Source of the DNA: CBDEGK01 sp965237855
Lineage (GTDB): Bacteria > Pseudomonadota > Gammaproteobacteria > Pseudomonadales > Halieaceae
DNA length: 64,000 bases
Direction of reading: 5' to 3'
Assembly (NCBI GenBank): GCA_965237855.1
Contig: CBDEGK010000004.1
Location: 496,001-560,000, forward strand
The notes under the pieces are model-generated. The model was not told the DNA's origin. It ran no database searches and saw nothing but the letters and a program-made list of their open reading frames with translations. The position numbers and the translations under genes were made by a program. Shown one piece after another: positions 25,743 through 35,038 of this stretch. The stretch's first letter is position 1. Each line of letters opens with the position of its first letter.

Positions 25743-27429
25743 GCGCCGCCAATCCAGGCATCAGCTGGCGCTGGCAGAACGTGCACTTTGCCGCCGCCGC
25801 GCTGTCGGTTTTCGTGGTTTATTTTTGCGCCGGCTGGATTGGCATTCGCTTTGCCGCCATCGGCGATGGTTCGCTGTCACTACTGTGGCTGCCCTCCGGC
25901 GTCGGATTATCCGCTTGTCTTCTATTTGGCCCCCGCATCTGGCCGGCCATCTGGCTGGGTTCTTTTTTGTCTAACTCTCCCTATCTCTACGAGGCTGAGG
26001 CCAGCTACCCATTGCTGAAGATGCTGTTTTTCGGCGGCGCCGCGGCCACCGTTAACACCTTGGTGCAGTCATTGCTTGCCTATCACCTGTTTCGCCGCTT
26101 TGTTGAACCCCATGGGTTAGCCACCAAACGAGGCATTCAGGAGTTTGTCTTTCGCGCCACGTTGATCCCCAGCATATTCAATATCGTCTTCCTGGTCCCT
26201 CTCTATCACCTGGGTGGCTACATGGTCATCGGTGAAACAGGGTTTCTGCAAACCTATCTCGCCACCTGGTTCTCGGCATCCCTCGGCGATTTTCATGGCT
26301 ACTTTGTCGTAACCCCCTTCATCTGGAGCTGGTTGATCGACACCGGGCCCGGGCGTGGCTCACGCATGGCGTGGCGTGATTTTGGCATTTATGCCCTGGT
26401 GTTTGCTTTGCTGGTCATCGTGGGGCTGGAGGTTTACTGGCAAGCGGGTTTCCTACTAATTCCTTTTGGCGTATTGGTAGCCCTGCGATTTGGCATGCGC
26501 GGGGCATCCATGTTCATGCTTCTTTTTCCCTTTCCATCACCATCGCCACTGCCCAGGGGATTGGCCCACTCAGTTTCGACAGTATCTGGGTTTCTTTTAT
26601 TACCATGCTAATGTTCATTTTCTGCATGGGCACACCGGTCTTGTTGCTGGCAGCTGACAGTAACGAAGCCCGCCAAACACAGCAGCAACTTGAAGACCAG
26701 GTTAACGAGCGCACCGCTGAACTGGCGGCGGCCAAGAATGAGGCCGAGGCAGCCAATGAGAGCAAGTCTCGTTTCCTCGCCGCGACCAGCCACGACCTAC
26801 GCCAACCGCTGCATACCATGGGTTTGTACCTGGGCGCATTGGAAGCCAGTGTTGAACAGGAGAAACACCGGGAAACCGTGGCGAAAATCGCCGCCAGCCA
26901 GGAAACCCTGGCCGACATGCTGGACCAGTTGCTGGATATCTCTCGCATCGATGCCGGCGACATCGCGGTGGCTACTACCGAGGTCGAGCTGCAGCCACTA
27001 CTGGAACGCGCGACCGGGGTCATCAATGCGCGGGCTGCCGAAAAAAGTTTGACCATAGAAGTCCAGGCAACCGATGCCATCGTGCGATCCGACCCGGTGT
27101 TACTGGAGCGCATTGTCAGCAACTTGCTGGAGAATGCGGTCAAGTACACCGAGACCGGCACCGTAGGTATTGTTTGCCGTCGGGAAAATACCGGGCTGGA
27201 ATTGGAAGTACAGGACACCGGCATTGGCATCGAGGCCTCTCAGCTGACATCCATATTCGAAGAGTTCAGGCAGCTCGGAAATCCAGAGCGTAATCGCTCC
27301 AAGGGCCTTGGCCTGGGCTTGGCCATCGTCTCTCGCCTGGCACAAGCGCTGGACCACCCGATCGCGGTTCACTCAACACCCGCGGTGGGTTCCCGCTTTA
27401 TCCTTACGCTGCCGCTGGTTAAGGCCTGA
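25739..27429 (+). pseudogene. MASE1 sensor histidine kinase, frameshifted at a T run
   Basis: The first frame (25739-26611) encodes a MASE1 membrane sensor with about eight helices, including LSLLWLPSGVGLSACLLFGP. It then runs into a low-complexity Pro-Ser tail. The second frame holds the rest: the last helix (upstream of 26605), a coiled coil, an H-box (SHDLRQPLH) and an ATPase domain with NLLENAVKYT and GLGLGLAI boxes. Adding one T to the five-T run at 26523-26527 restores MLLFSLSITIATAQGIG and joins the two. The intact protein would be about 563 residues and lacks a receiver domain. No partner response regulator lies next to it. It may be a true mutation or a sequencing error. Confidence 0.8.
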
Positions 27430-28048
27430 TACCGCAGCCCTTTAGAATAATGTGAGTGACGGTCTCGGTAATTTTTTCAAAATCTCGCGCCGTGTACTCA
27501 TCCTTACCCAAGGCCATCTTAACCTGCACATCGAAATCGGCGTAATGTTGTGTCGTGCTCCAGATCATAAAGATGAGGTGCAGTGGATCCACCGGGTCCA
27601 TCTTGCCCTGTTTAATCCAACTTCTGATCACCTTGGCCTTGCCCTGTAACCAGACCGCGTAATTGTCTTCGAGGTAGCCCTTCAACAACGGCGCACCGCG
27701 TAACACCTCGCTGGCAAAAATCTTGGATGCCAGGGGATTGGTGCGCGAATAGGTGAGCTTAGCGTGAATATAGGCCCTCAACGCCTCCGCTGGATCATCT
27801 TCCGGGGTAATCTCCGGAAAAGACTGGTTCCAGAGTTCCACCACGTCGGTGAGAAGTTTTTCGTAGAGATCTTCCTTGGACTGAAAATAATAGTGCACAT
27901 TGGTGCGGGCCACGCCTGCGCCCTCGGCAATCCTGGAGATAGAGGCACCGGCAAAGCCGCGTTCGGCAAACTCGAGTTCCGCGGCCGCCAGGATAGCCGC
28001 CTCGTTATCCCGGCGAATCTGACCCACTCTGTAGTTATTTTTAGCCAT
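27419..28048 (-). CDS. TetR-family regulator, RutR-like
   Basis: A 209-residue repressor. The N-terminal helix-turn-helix includes GASISRIAEGAGVARTNVHY. The C-terminal ligand domain matches RutR, with HLIFMIWSTTQHYADFDVQV. RutR of E. coli senses uracil/thymine and also affects purine genes. Here the gene ends a purine-catabolic operon, so its ligand is probably a purine intermediate. I start it at the ATG at 28048 (MAKNNYRVG). The frame upstream to 28108 lies inside the previous gene and lacks family features. It overlaps that gene by 8 bp. Autoregulation through the operon promoter near 39650 is inferred. Confidence 0.88.
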   Translation of the reverse strand: MAKNNYRVGQIRRDNEAAILAAAELEFAERGFAGASISRIAEGAGVARTNVHYYFQSKEDLYEKLLTDVVELWNQSFPEITPEDDPAEALRAYIHAKLTYSRTNPLASKIFASEVLRGAPLLKGYLEDNYAVWLQGKAKVIRSWIKQGKMDPVDPLHLIFMIWSTTQHYADFDVQVKMALGKDEYTARDFEKITETVTHIILKGCGIRP

Positions 28049-28793
28049 CACCGGGCTGCTCGTAGGCGCGTGGCAAGTAGTAGTCGACCAGCTCGGCAGA
28101 GAAGCCAATCAGGTCCACCAGGCGCCGATAGCATTCCGCCTGGCTGGCCCCTCGTTCCTTCCACACCGGCACCCGCTTGACGATGGTCTCGACGCGCTCA
28201 CGCGGCGTAATAATCCAGGTGTCCTGGGGGGTGTCGCCAAACCAGAAGTCCGCCGCGCAAGTCTCCATGGCCACGGGTTTCATATACAAGGCCAGGCTCA
28301 ACACCTTGCTGGCGCCACTGTCTTGAACATACTGGGTGAGGAACTGCATGGTGCCGCCACAATCACCCAGGTCATCGATGATCAATACCGTCTCACCACT
28401 GATGGGAATGGAGATGCCATGCTGTACCTTGGGATTTTCGTAGCGCACCCCCGGGCCTATGTACAAAGACACGCCGATGGTTCCAAACTCAATTTTCGGT
28501 ACACCCGGATCGCGCCCGTCAACTAAATGATCGTACAGCAGTACACCGGGCAACATCCCGCCCATGGTGACAATTAAGGCTCGCGTGATAGCGGCATCGC
28601 CGTTAACAACCTGTGCGCGCTGGTATTCGTGCACCTGTCGAGAGACCTCGAATACCGCCTGGTTCTCCACCTCGTCGGGTATCAGCAGGAAGTCGAGATC
28701 ATCGTCTGGCACAGCGATCCCGTGCGGATGTCTCCAGAAGTCCATATCCAGCTCGTCTAAAGGACAGCGAACCTGGTGTTGGTAAGTACTCAT
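28041..28793 (-). CDS. phosphoribosyltransferase-family protein in the purine catabolic operon
   Basis: A 250-residue protein with a type I PRTase core. The PRPP loop is VLIIDDLGDCGGTM (about 134-147), in which acidic residues precede a Gly-rich turn. An N-terminal extension of about 60 residues and a C-terminal helical tail are unlike the two smaller PRTases at 24.5-25.7 kb. It overlaps puuD by 4 bp and the TetR gene by 8 bp, so it is clearly part of the operon. It could salvage xanthine or guanine, or serve as a PRPP-sensing regulator as PyrR and PurR do. The sequence does not decide between these. Confidence 0.8.
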   Translation of the reverse strand: MSTYQHQVRCPLDELDMDFWRHPHGIAVPDDDLDFLLIPDEVENQAVFEVSRQVHEYQRAQVVNGDAAITRALIVTMGGMLPGVLLYDHLVDGRDPGVPKIEFGTIGVSLYIGPGVRYENPKVQHGISIPISGETVLIIDDLGDCGGTMQFLTQYVQDSGASKVLSLALYMKPVAMETCAADFWFGDTPQDTWIITPRERVETIVKRVPVWKERGASQAECYRRLVDLIGFSAELVDYYLPRAYEQPGDG

Positions 28794-29986
28794 TGTGATG
28801 GCGCCCCCGCCGCGATCCAGCGCGCGACCAGCGTGCGCTCTTCATCGGTCATGTTGGTTTTGTTGAGAAACGGCATATCCGGTGCATCGATGGTCCGCGC
28901 CTTGATGCGTGGTGCCCACTGCTGCATTTGTGCCAGGCTGTCCAACATCACACCGCCCGGCGCCACGGTGAAGGTGTCGTCGACCGGTGTCTCTGAATGG
29001 CAGCTGGCACAGCGCTGCCGCAGTATTCCCTCGATTTGGCTAACCGGGACTTTGCCGGCCCCGGCTGCGGCCGACAGCCTGCTCTCAGGCATCACCACCC
29101 AGGCCAACACCCCGGCTGCCAGCAGTGACAACACCAGGATGATCGGCTTGTTGATACCGCGATGCTTGAGATTGAAATAGTGGCGGGAAAAAGCCGTGAT
29201 GGCGATAATTGCCAATAATATCAACCAGTTATATTGATGTGCATAGGTCATCGGGTAGTGATTACTGATCATGATGAACAGCAGTGGCAAGGTCAGGTAG
29301 TTGTTGTGAGTCGAGCGCAACTTGGCCTTGATACCCCAGGCGGGACCGGGCGTCTGCCCTCCTTCGATTGCGCTCACCAGGGCTTTTTGCGAGGGGATGA
29401 TCACCCGGAACACATTGCCCGCCATGATGGTGCCGATCACCGCACCCATATGGATGAAGGCGCCACGACCACTGAATAAATGCGTGAGCGCATAGGAAAA
29501 CACCACCGTCATTAACACCAGCACCCCACCCAGCAGGTAACCATTGCCGGACAAAGGTGTGGCACACAGCAGTTCATAAATGATCCAGCCACCCAGTAAA
29601 AATCCGACACCGATACCAATGGCCTGCCACTGGCCCAGGTCGGCTATCCGCTTGTCTATCAGGTAGGCATCGGCGCCGATGTAAAACACCAAGACCATCA
29701 ATACCATGCCGGTCAACCAGGTGGTATAAGCCTCCCACTTGAACCAGTGCAATGTCTCGGGCATTTTCTCCGGCGCCAGCTGGTACTTCGCCACCTCGTA
29801 GATACCGCCGCCGTGGATCGCCCAGAGATCGCCCTTGATACCCTTGTCCGCCTTCCACTCCGGCGGGCTCTCCAGGTTGTTATCCAGCCACACGAAATAG
29901 AAAGAGGCGCCGATCCACGCCACACCGGTAATCACGTGTAACCAGCGAAAGATCAGTTGCAGCCAGTCGAGAAAGTAACTTTCCAT
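28790..29986 (-). CDS. puuD: urate hydroxylase PuuD (membrane urate oxidase with cytochrome c domain)
   Basis: A 398-residue protein. Residues 1-300 carry eight or so membrane helices with the conserved WLHVITGVAWIGASFYFVWLD start and the IHGGGIYEVAKYQ segment. The C-terminal domain is a periplasmic cytochrome c with haem site CASCH at 326-330. PuuD oxidises urate to 5-hydroxyisourate, passing electrons to the respiratory chain and not to oxygen. It replaces the soluble uricase, which is absent here. It lies between guanine deaminase (12 bp gap) and the PRTase gene (4 bp overlap). Confidence 0.93.
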   Translation of the reverse strand: MESYFLDWLQLIFRWLHVITGVAWIGASFYFVWLDNNLESPPEWKADKGIKGDLWAIHGGGIYEVAKYQLAPEKMPETLHWFKWEAYTTWLTGMVLMVLVFYIGADAYLIDKRIADLGQWQAIGIGVGFLLGGWIIYELLCATPLSGNGYLLGGVLVLMTVVFSYALTHLFSGRGAFIHMGAVIGTIMAGNVFRVIIPSQKALVSAIEGGQTPGPAWGIKAKLRSTHNNYLTLPLLFIMISNHYPMTYAHQYNWLILLAIIAITAFSRHYFNLKHRGINKPIILVLSLLAAGVLAWVVMPESRLSAAAGAGKVPVSQIEGILRQRCASCHSETPVDDTFTVAPGGVMLDSLAQMQQWAPRIKARTIDAPDMPFLNKTNMTDEERTLVARWIAAGAPSQ

Positions 29987-29998
29987 AATGCCAGTCCG

Positions 29999-31297
29999 TC
30001 AGTGAGTTCTGCTGTGCGCCGCTTTGCCGGCGACATAAGTATGGGCAATACAGCGATCATCGCCCAACATAGCCAGCACAAACATTTGCTCGGCCAGGTC
30101 GCGGCAACGTTTCATGCGATTGGTCAGCAAGGTTGTGGCCGACTTGTCGAGCACCAGGAAATCCGCTTCTTTTCCCGGCAGGAAATTACCAATCAGGTCC
30201 TCGCAATCGAGGCTGCGGGCCCCGCCCAGGGTGGCCAGGTAAAACGATTTGAATGGCGTCAACTTGTAGTCGTTGAGCTGTTCAACTTTGTAGGCATCGG
30301 CCAGGGTCTCGAGGATAGAGAAGGTGGTGCCGGCACCCACATCGGTACCCAGGCCCACCGTAATGCCTTCTGCCACCGCGCGTTTGAGGTTAAAAAGGCC
30401 ACTGCCGAGAAACAGGTTGGAAGCGGGACAAAAGGAAATATTGGAGCGGGTTTCCGCCAGCCGCCGCCACTCATCGTCTTCCAGGTGTAGGCCGTGGGCA
30501 AATACACTGCGTCGGCCCAGTAAACCGGCCTGGTCATAGGTATCCAGGTAGTGTTTGCATTGCGGATAGAGCTCTTTGACCCAGGCTACCTCCGCCGGGT
30601 TTTCAGACAGGTGAGTATGCAGGTAAACCCCCGGGTGCTCGGCCAATAGCTGCCCCGCCAGGGCCAATTGCTGCTCGCTGCTGGTGGCCGCAAATCGCGG
30701 CGTAATGGCATAGCGCAGGCGGCCGCGGTTGTGCCATTTTTCAATCAGCGCCTTGCTCTCAGCGTAACCCGACTCCGCCGTATCGCACAGTTCGTCCGGC
30801 GCATGCCGGTCCATTAATACCTTGCCTGTAATCATACGCAACAGGCGCTGCTCACAGGCCTCGAAGAAGGCGTCCACAGACTGTGGGTGCACCGTGCCAA
30901 AAACCAGGGCAGTGGTGGTACCGCAACACAGCAGCTGGTCGAGAAAGCGCTCCGCCACTTCCGCGGCATGGTCGGCATCGGCAAAGTCGAGCTCGGTGGG
31001 ATAAGTGTAAGTCTCCAGCCATTCCAGTAATTGTTCCCCGTAGGCGGCGACCATATCCATTTGTGGATAGTGGACGTGTGTATCGACAAAGCCGGGCACG
31101 ATCAACGCATCAGCATATTCCTGTACTTCAATATCCGCGGCCAATCCCGGCAATAAATCTTGTGCCGAGCCCAGCTCAACAATATGGCCGGCGTCTACCA
31201 GTAACAGGCCATCGTCAAAATACTGGTAGCTTTCCTCATCGCCGGCGCTGTCGGGATCGTCGAGAAAATGCAGGACGCTGGCACGGTGGGCTTCCAT
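29999..31297 (-). CDS. guaD: guanine deaminase
   Basis: A 432-residue amidohydrolase that converts guanine to xanthine and ammonia, feeding xanthine dehydrogenase. The zinc-binding HxH is in VDTHVHYPQMDM. Further His ligands sit in YLHTHLSENPAEV and FAHGLHL, and the catalytic Asp in GLGTDVGAGTTFSIL. These match GuaD. The start directly abuts the allA stop (TAAATG). Confidence 0.95.
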   Translation of the reverse strand: MEAHRASVLHFLDDPDSAGDEESYQYFDDGLLLVDAGHIVELGSAQDLLPGLAADIEVQEYADALIVPGFVDTHVHYPQMDMVAAYGEQLLEWLETYTYPTELDFADADHAAEVAERFLDQLLCCGTTTALVFGTVHPQSVDAFFEACEQRLLRMITGKVLMDRHAPDELCDTAESGYAESKALIEKWHNRGRLRYAITPRFAATSSEQQLALAGQLLAEHPGVYLHTHLSENPAEVAWVKELYPQCKHYLDTYDQAGLLGRRSVFAHGLHLEDDEWRRLAETRSNISFCPASNLFLGSGLFNLKRAVAEGITVGLGTDVGAGTTFSILETLADAYKVEQLNDYKLTPFKSFYLATLGGARSLDCEDLIGNFLPGKEADFLVLDKSATTLLTNRMKRCRDLAEQMFVLAMLGDDRCIAHTYVAGKAAHSRTH

Positions 31298-31798
31298 TTA
31301 TGAGGCAATCTCCACGCGAATCTGCTGGTCGCCGGCCAGGCGCACTTCATCGCAGTTGTCGCCGGCACCGGCGCGGTCAACCACGAGGAAATCACTCTCT
31401 ATCTGCAGCGCCATACAGTAGTGATGCCAGATACCGCGGCGATAATTCACACCCTGCCCCGGCGCCGCCAGGAAAACGTGTATGGCCGACGGATCCAACT
31501 CACCGGGCGGCGCTACTGCGACCAGGTAGGGATTGGATGACAGGGGCATAAACGACTGGCTGCCCAGCGGATGACGCTCCATCAATTCCAGCGTAAATGG
31601 CAGTGACACCGGCTGGCTGCGAAAAATACTGATCACCACCTCGCCATCGGTAGCTTCCACCCGCACCAGTTCGTCATGGCGCACGGTGTTGCCGTAGTTG
31701 ATGTCGCGGGTATCGTTGCGATCCGACACCTCGATCACCTCGCCAAAGGCGGCGAAGCTGTCCCGGGTCAAGGGTTGGGCTGTTAGAGTGCGGCTCAT
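31298..31798 (-). CDS. allA: ureidoglycolate lyase
   Basis: A 166-residue cupin-fold enzyme that splits ureidoglycolate into glyoxylate and urea, the last step of the pathway here. SFAAFGEVIEV, MERHPLGSQSF and the NYRRGIWHHY segment are family hallmarks. It sits between hiuH and guaD with start and stop codons directly abutting on both sides. Confidence 0.93.
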   Translation of the reverse strand: MSRTLTAQPLTRDSFAAFGEVIEVSDRNDTRDINYGNTVRHDELVRVEATDGEVVISIFRSQPVSLPFTLELMERHPLGSQSFMPLSSNPYLVAVAPPGELDPSAIHVFLAAPGQGVNYRRGIWHHYCMALQIESDFLVVDRAGAGDNCDEVRLAGDQQIRVEIAS

Positions 31799-32143
31799 TT
31801 AGCTACCCCGGTAGGTTGAATAGCCATAGGGGGAGAGCAACAGCGGTATGTGGTAATGCTGGCCGTCACCGGCAATGGTAAACACCACATCCACATGGGG
31901 ATAGAATGCCTCACCCCCCCGGCCTTCAAAATAGGCGGCGGTGGCAAAGTGGACACAGTAACTACCCGCCGCCAGCACCATTTCCTGTGCGCACAGCTCT
32001 GGTACCCGGCCATCAATATTGGTTTCCCCCTCGCCGATGAGGGTGCGCTGGCTGTCCTCATCAAGGCGGTGCAGAGAGATTTGAACCCCGACCGCCGGAC
32101 AACCGAGAGCCGTGTCGAGGATGTGGGTGGTAATCTGGCTCAT
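31799..32143 (-). CDS. uraH: 5-hydroxyisourate hydrolase (transthyretin-related)
   Basis: A 114-residue transthyretin-like protein that hydrolyses 5-hydroxyisourate, the PuuD product, to OHCU. The active-site elements are the early THILDTALG His, a middle Arg, and the C-terminal YSTYRGS signature. It is the usual short cytoplasmic form without a signal peptide. It overlaps uraD by 4 bp. Confidence 0.95.
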   Translation of the reverse strand: MSQITTHILDTALGCPAVGVQISLHRLDEDSQRTLIGEGETNIDGRVPELCAQEMVLAAGSYCVHFATAAYFEGRGGEAFYPHVDVVFTIAGDGQHYHIPLLLSPYGYSTYRGS

Positions 32144-32640
32144 AGCATTTTCTCCAGCCTCAATTGAAAAATCCTGCGCTGCTCTTCGGCCGCATTGAGC
32201 AATTCCTGTTCACGCGTATTGGGCAGGCGCGCCCGTAACAGGCCCAGCATTTCAGAGGCACTCTTGCCACTGGCGCAGACAATGAAAATAAAGCCGAATT
32301 TGTTCTCGTAGTCCGTGTTGCCCGCGGCCAGGGCAGCGACCACCTCACCACTGGCCGTATCGACCGCCGCCTGTTCCCCCGCCGCCAACTGCTTGCTGTC
32401 GGCGTACTTTTGTTTGAGGGAATTCACGTCACCAATTTTTGGATGTCCCTCGAAAGCCTCAAGAAAATCCGTTTCAGCCAGCTCTGCCCAGACAGCATCC
32501 GCCGCCGTCGACAGGTCACTGACACTGACAAACGGCCGCGCGGACACCAACCTGGAAATCCAGCTCTGGCTGCTGCAACACTGTGCCAACAGCCGTGCCG
32601 CTTCGGCCTCACCGGCATCATTGAGTGTCTGCAGACTCAC
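32140..32640 (-). CDS. uraD: OHCU decarboxylase
   Basis: A 166-residue helical enzyme that decarboxylates 2-oxo-4-hydroxy-4-carboxy-5-ureidoimidazoline to S-allantoin. The FLEAFEGHPKIGD segment contains the catalytic His and the FGFIFIVCASGKSA strand-helix is diagnostic. The start is GTG, and both ends overlap their neighbours by 4 bp. Confidence 0.95.
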   Translation of the reverse strand: MSLQTLNDAGEAEAARLLAQCCSSQSWISRLVSARPFVSVSDLSTAADAVWAELAETDFLEAFEGHPKIGDVNSLKQKYADSKQLAAGEQAAVDTASGEVVAALAAGNTDYENKFGFIFIVCASGKSASEMLGLLRARLPNTREQELLNAAEEQRRIFQLRLEKML

Positions 32641-33686
32641 CGGCCACTACCTCCGGTGGGTGTGCCCAGTACGCGCAGACGGCTAACCCCTCCGTCGGGG
32701 AAAATATTGAGACGCACATGGCTGAAGGGTCCGGTATCGGACAATAACAACTCGCCCTCGAAAACATGTTCCCGGTGTGCTTCCAGGTAACTCTCATCAA
32801 TCATCAGCTGCCAGGGTATATCGGCCGCATCGAGATCGTCGCGATCTGTGTTCACCACCTCGAGGCTAAAGCGATCGGGGTAATTGCCCTTGAAATGCGC
32901 GGTGTCCAGGATCACTTTTTTTATCGTGCCCGGTAAGCCCAGCTTGATAACACACCAGTCATTGCCACTGTCTCGCCGGCGCCGAGTCTCCCAGCCATCA
33001 CCCATATTGATACCCCGCTGTGGCATCAGCAGGTTGCTGGGGGAGCTGTAGAACATATCGCTGCACAAGACACCGCGACCACCGTGGACAACACCGGCCA
33101 GGTCGAGCAGCTCCGAGGATTCGAATAAGCGCTCACTAATATGTGGCTCACCCCAGGTCCGCAACCGCGCCACGCCGCCGTCGGGAAACATCTTCAAGCG
33201 CACATGGCTAATGGCCTGGTCAGAGGAGACCGCGAACAGGTTGTGGGCATCAGCCGCCGTTGCCGAGTGCGGCACCAGTTCATGCCACTGGGTTGTCTCG
33301 CCGATTTCACCTTCTACCCCTCCTGCCACAAAAGCGCCTTCCAGGCTGGCAAATTCCGGCGCATTGCCCTTGAAGTGAGTGGTCTCGATGTCGACGCCGT
33401 GAATCACGCCTGGAACGCCCAGTTGCAAGGTACACCAGTCGAAATCTACACCACTTTCCAAGCGCGCCCGGCGGCCAAAACTGCGCCGTGATTCCCAGCC
33501 ATCCATCCACTGGCCGGTGTCGACAAAGTGCCCCTCCCGGAAAATCGGGTCCGCGTGCTTCACCAGGTTGGTGCACTCGGCAAACCATTCATCTGAACAG
33601 GCCAGGGCACGTCCCCCGACCCGCTCATCCAGCAAGTCGGTGTAGCGACCGCTGTAGGGGTGCTGGCTGTTAACCTCGTCGCTCAT
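32637..33686 (-). CDS. alc: allantoicase
   Basis: A 349-residue enzyme that hydrolyses allantoate to ureidoglycolate and urea. It has two similar jelly-roll halves, seen in repeated DGWESRRSFGRRAR / DGWETRRRRDSGN, DTAHFKGN / ETTHFKGN and FPDGGVARLR / FPDGGVSRLR segments. Its presence instead of an ammonia-releasing allantoate amidohydrolase means the pathway yields two ureas per purine. It overlaps allB and uraD by 4 bp each. Confidence 0.95.
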   Translation of the reverse strand: MSDEVNSQHPYSGRYTDLLDERVGGRALACSDEWFAECTNLVKHADPIFREGHFVDTGQWMDGWESRRSFGRRARLESGVDFDWCTLQLGVPGVIHGVDIETTHFKGNAPEFASLEGAFVAGGVEGEIGETTQWHELVPHSATAADAHNLFAVSSDQAISHVRLKMFPDGGVARLRTWGEPHISERLFESSELLDLAGVVHGGRGVLCSDMFYSSPSNLLMPQRGINMGDGWETRRRRDSGNDWCVIKLGLPGTIKKVILDTAHFKGNYPDRFSLEVVNTDRDDLDAADIPWQLMIDESYLEAHREHVFEGELLLSDTGPFSHVRLNIFPDGGVSRLRVLGTPTGGSGR

Positions 33687-35038
33687 ATTGCCTGCCTCAG
33701 GATCGGTCGCCCCTGGGAGTTTCCCAGTATTTCGTTGTCGGCGAACACGGTCTGGCCACGCAACAGGGTTCGCTGAACCTGCCCCCGCACTCGCCTTCCC
33801 TCATAGGGGGTAATTTTGTGGCGGTACTTGATGATGTCGGCGGTAATTTCATATTCAGCATCATCATCAAACACCACCAGGTCGGCATCGTAACCGGTTG
33901 CAATCCGCCCTTTACAAGCTTCCAGCCCGGCAAACCGGGCCGGCTGGCTTGCCATCCAGTCCACCACCTGGGCCAAACTGTAGCCCCGCTCGCGCGCCTC
34001 GGTCCAGACCAGGGACAGGCCAAACTGTAAGGACGAGATACCACCCCAGGCTTTCTCCAGGTCGCCGCTGTCCAGGTGTTTCAGTTGCGGTATACAGGGG
34101 GAGTGATCGGATACCACGAATTCAATCACGCCCTGCTCCAAACCCTGCCAGAGGGCATTGCGATTTTCTTCCTCACGAATGGGCGGACAACATTTGAACA
34201 GGGTCTTGCCGTCGGGACAGTCCTCGGCGGCGATAGTCAGGTAATGGGGGCAGGTTTCGGCACTGATGGACAGGCCCTCTGCGCGGGCCGCCGCGATCAT
34301 CGGAATGGCGTCGGAGGATGACAGGTGCACAATATGCATGCGTGCATCCAGCCCCGATTCATTGGCCTGCCGGGCCAGCTCGATGACCAGCTCTATCGCT
34401 TCGTTCTCCCAGCGCCGCGGCCGTGACTGCAGGAAACTCTGGTAGCTGGTGCCGATATCAGCGGGCGGGGAATCGTGCCGATCCAGTTCTGCGTGTATCA
34501 GGTAGGGCACATTGTGCGCCGCCAGGATAGGGATGGCGCGCTGTATATGGCTGGCGTCGACCTGGGGAAAATCACTAATACCGGAATGAATGGTGAACGA
34601 CTTCACCCCGAGCACACCCGCCTGAACCAAGCCTTCGAGATCATCCAGGTTCTCCGGCACCACGCCGCCCCAGAAACCACAGTCCACCCACAGCTGATCG
34701 CCGAGCGAATCCAACTTCTGCTGCAGTGCTGCTGCCGTGGTGGTGACCGGCGTACAGTTCAGCGGCATATCCACCACCGTGGTGATTCCCCCAGCCGCCG
34801 CTGCCCGGGTGGCGGTGTTAAAACCCTCCCACTCCGTGCGCCCCGGTTCGTTGATATGGACATGGGTATCCACCAGCCCCGGCATCAATACTTTCTCACC
34901 GAGATCTTCAAGGTTGCATCCAACATCGGCATCTATGGCCAGAATATCGCGTATTTTGCCGTCAGCTATGACCACCGTGGCCGGTTGCTCAGCGCCGTCT
35001 ATGAAGGTGCGTTGGCTGCGCAGGGCAAATTCACTCAC
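33683..35038 (-). CDS. allB: allantoinase
   Basis: A 451-residue metal-dependent amidohydrolase that opens allantoin to allantoate. The metal site HVHINEPGRTEWEGF contains the HxH. The carboxylated Lys is in GVKSFTIHSG, His ligands lie in HIVHLSSSDA and the catalytic Asp is in VVSDHSPC. All fit AllB. The GTG start overlaps the xdhC stop by 4 bp (GTGA). Confidence 0.95.
   Translation of the reverse strand: MSEFALRSQRTFIDGAEQPATVVIADGKIRDILAIDADVGCNLEDLGEKVLMPGLVDTHVHINEPGRTEWEGFNTATRAAAAGGITTVVDMPLNCTPVTTTAAALQQKLDSLGDQLWVDCGFWGGVVPENLDDLEGLVQAGVLGVKSFTIHSGISDFPQVDASHIQRAIPILAAHNVPYLIHAELDRHDSPPADIGTSYQSFLQSRPRRWENEAIELVIELARQANESGLDARMHIVHLSSSDAIPMIAAARAEGLSISAETCPHYLTIAAEDCPDGKTLFKCCPPIREEENRNALWQGLEQGVIEFVVSDHSPCIPQLKHLDSGDLEKAWGGISSLQFGLSLVWTEARERGYSLAQVVDWMASQPARFAGLEACKGRIATGYDADLVVFDDDAEYEITADIIKYRHKITPYEGRRVRGQVQRTLLRGQTVFADNEILGNSQGRPILRQAI

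Noticed and set aside
27419..28108. The longer TetR reading frame starting at 28108.
   Set aside because: The extra 20 residues lie inside the PRTase gene and have no family match. The ATG at 28048 gives the normal RutR-like N-terminus.
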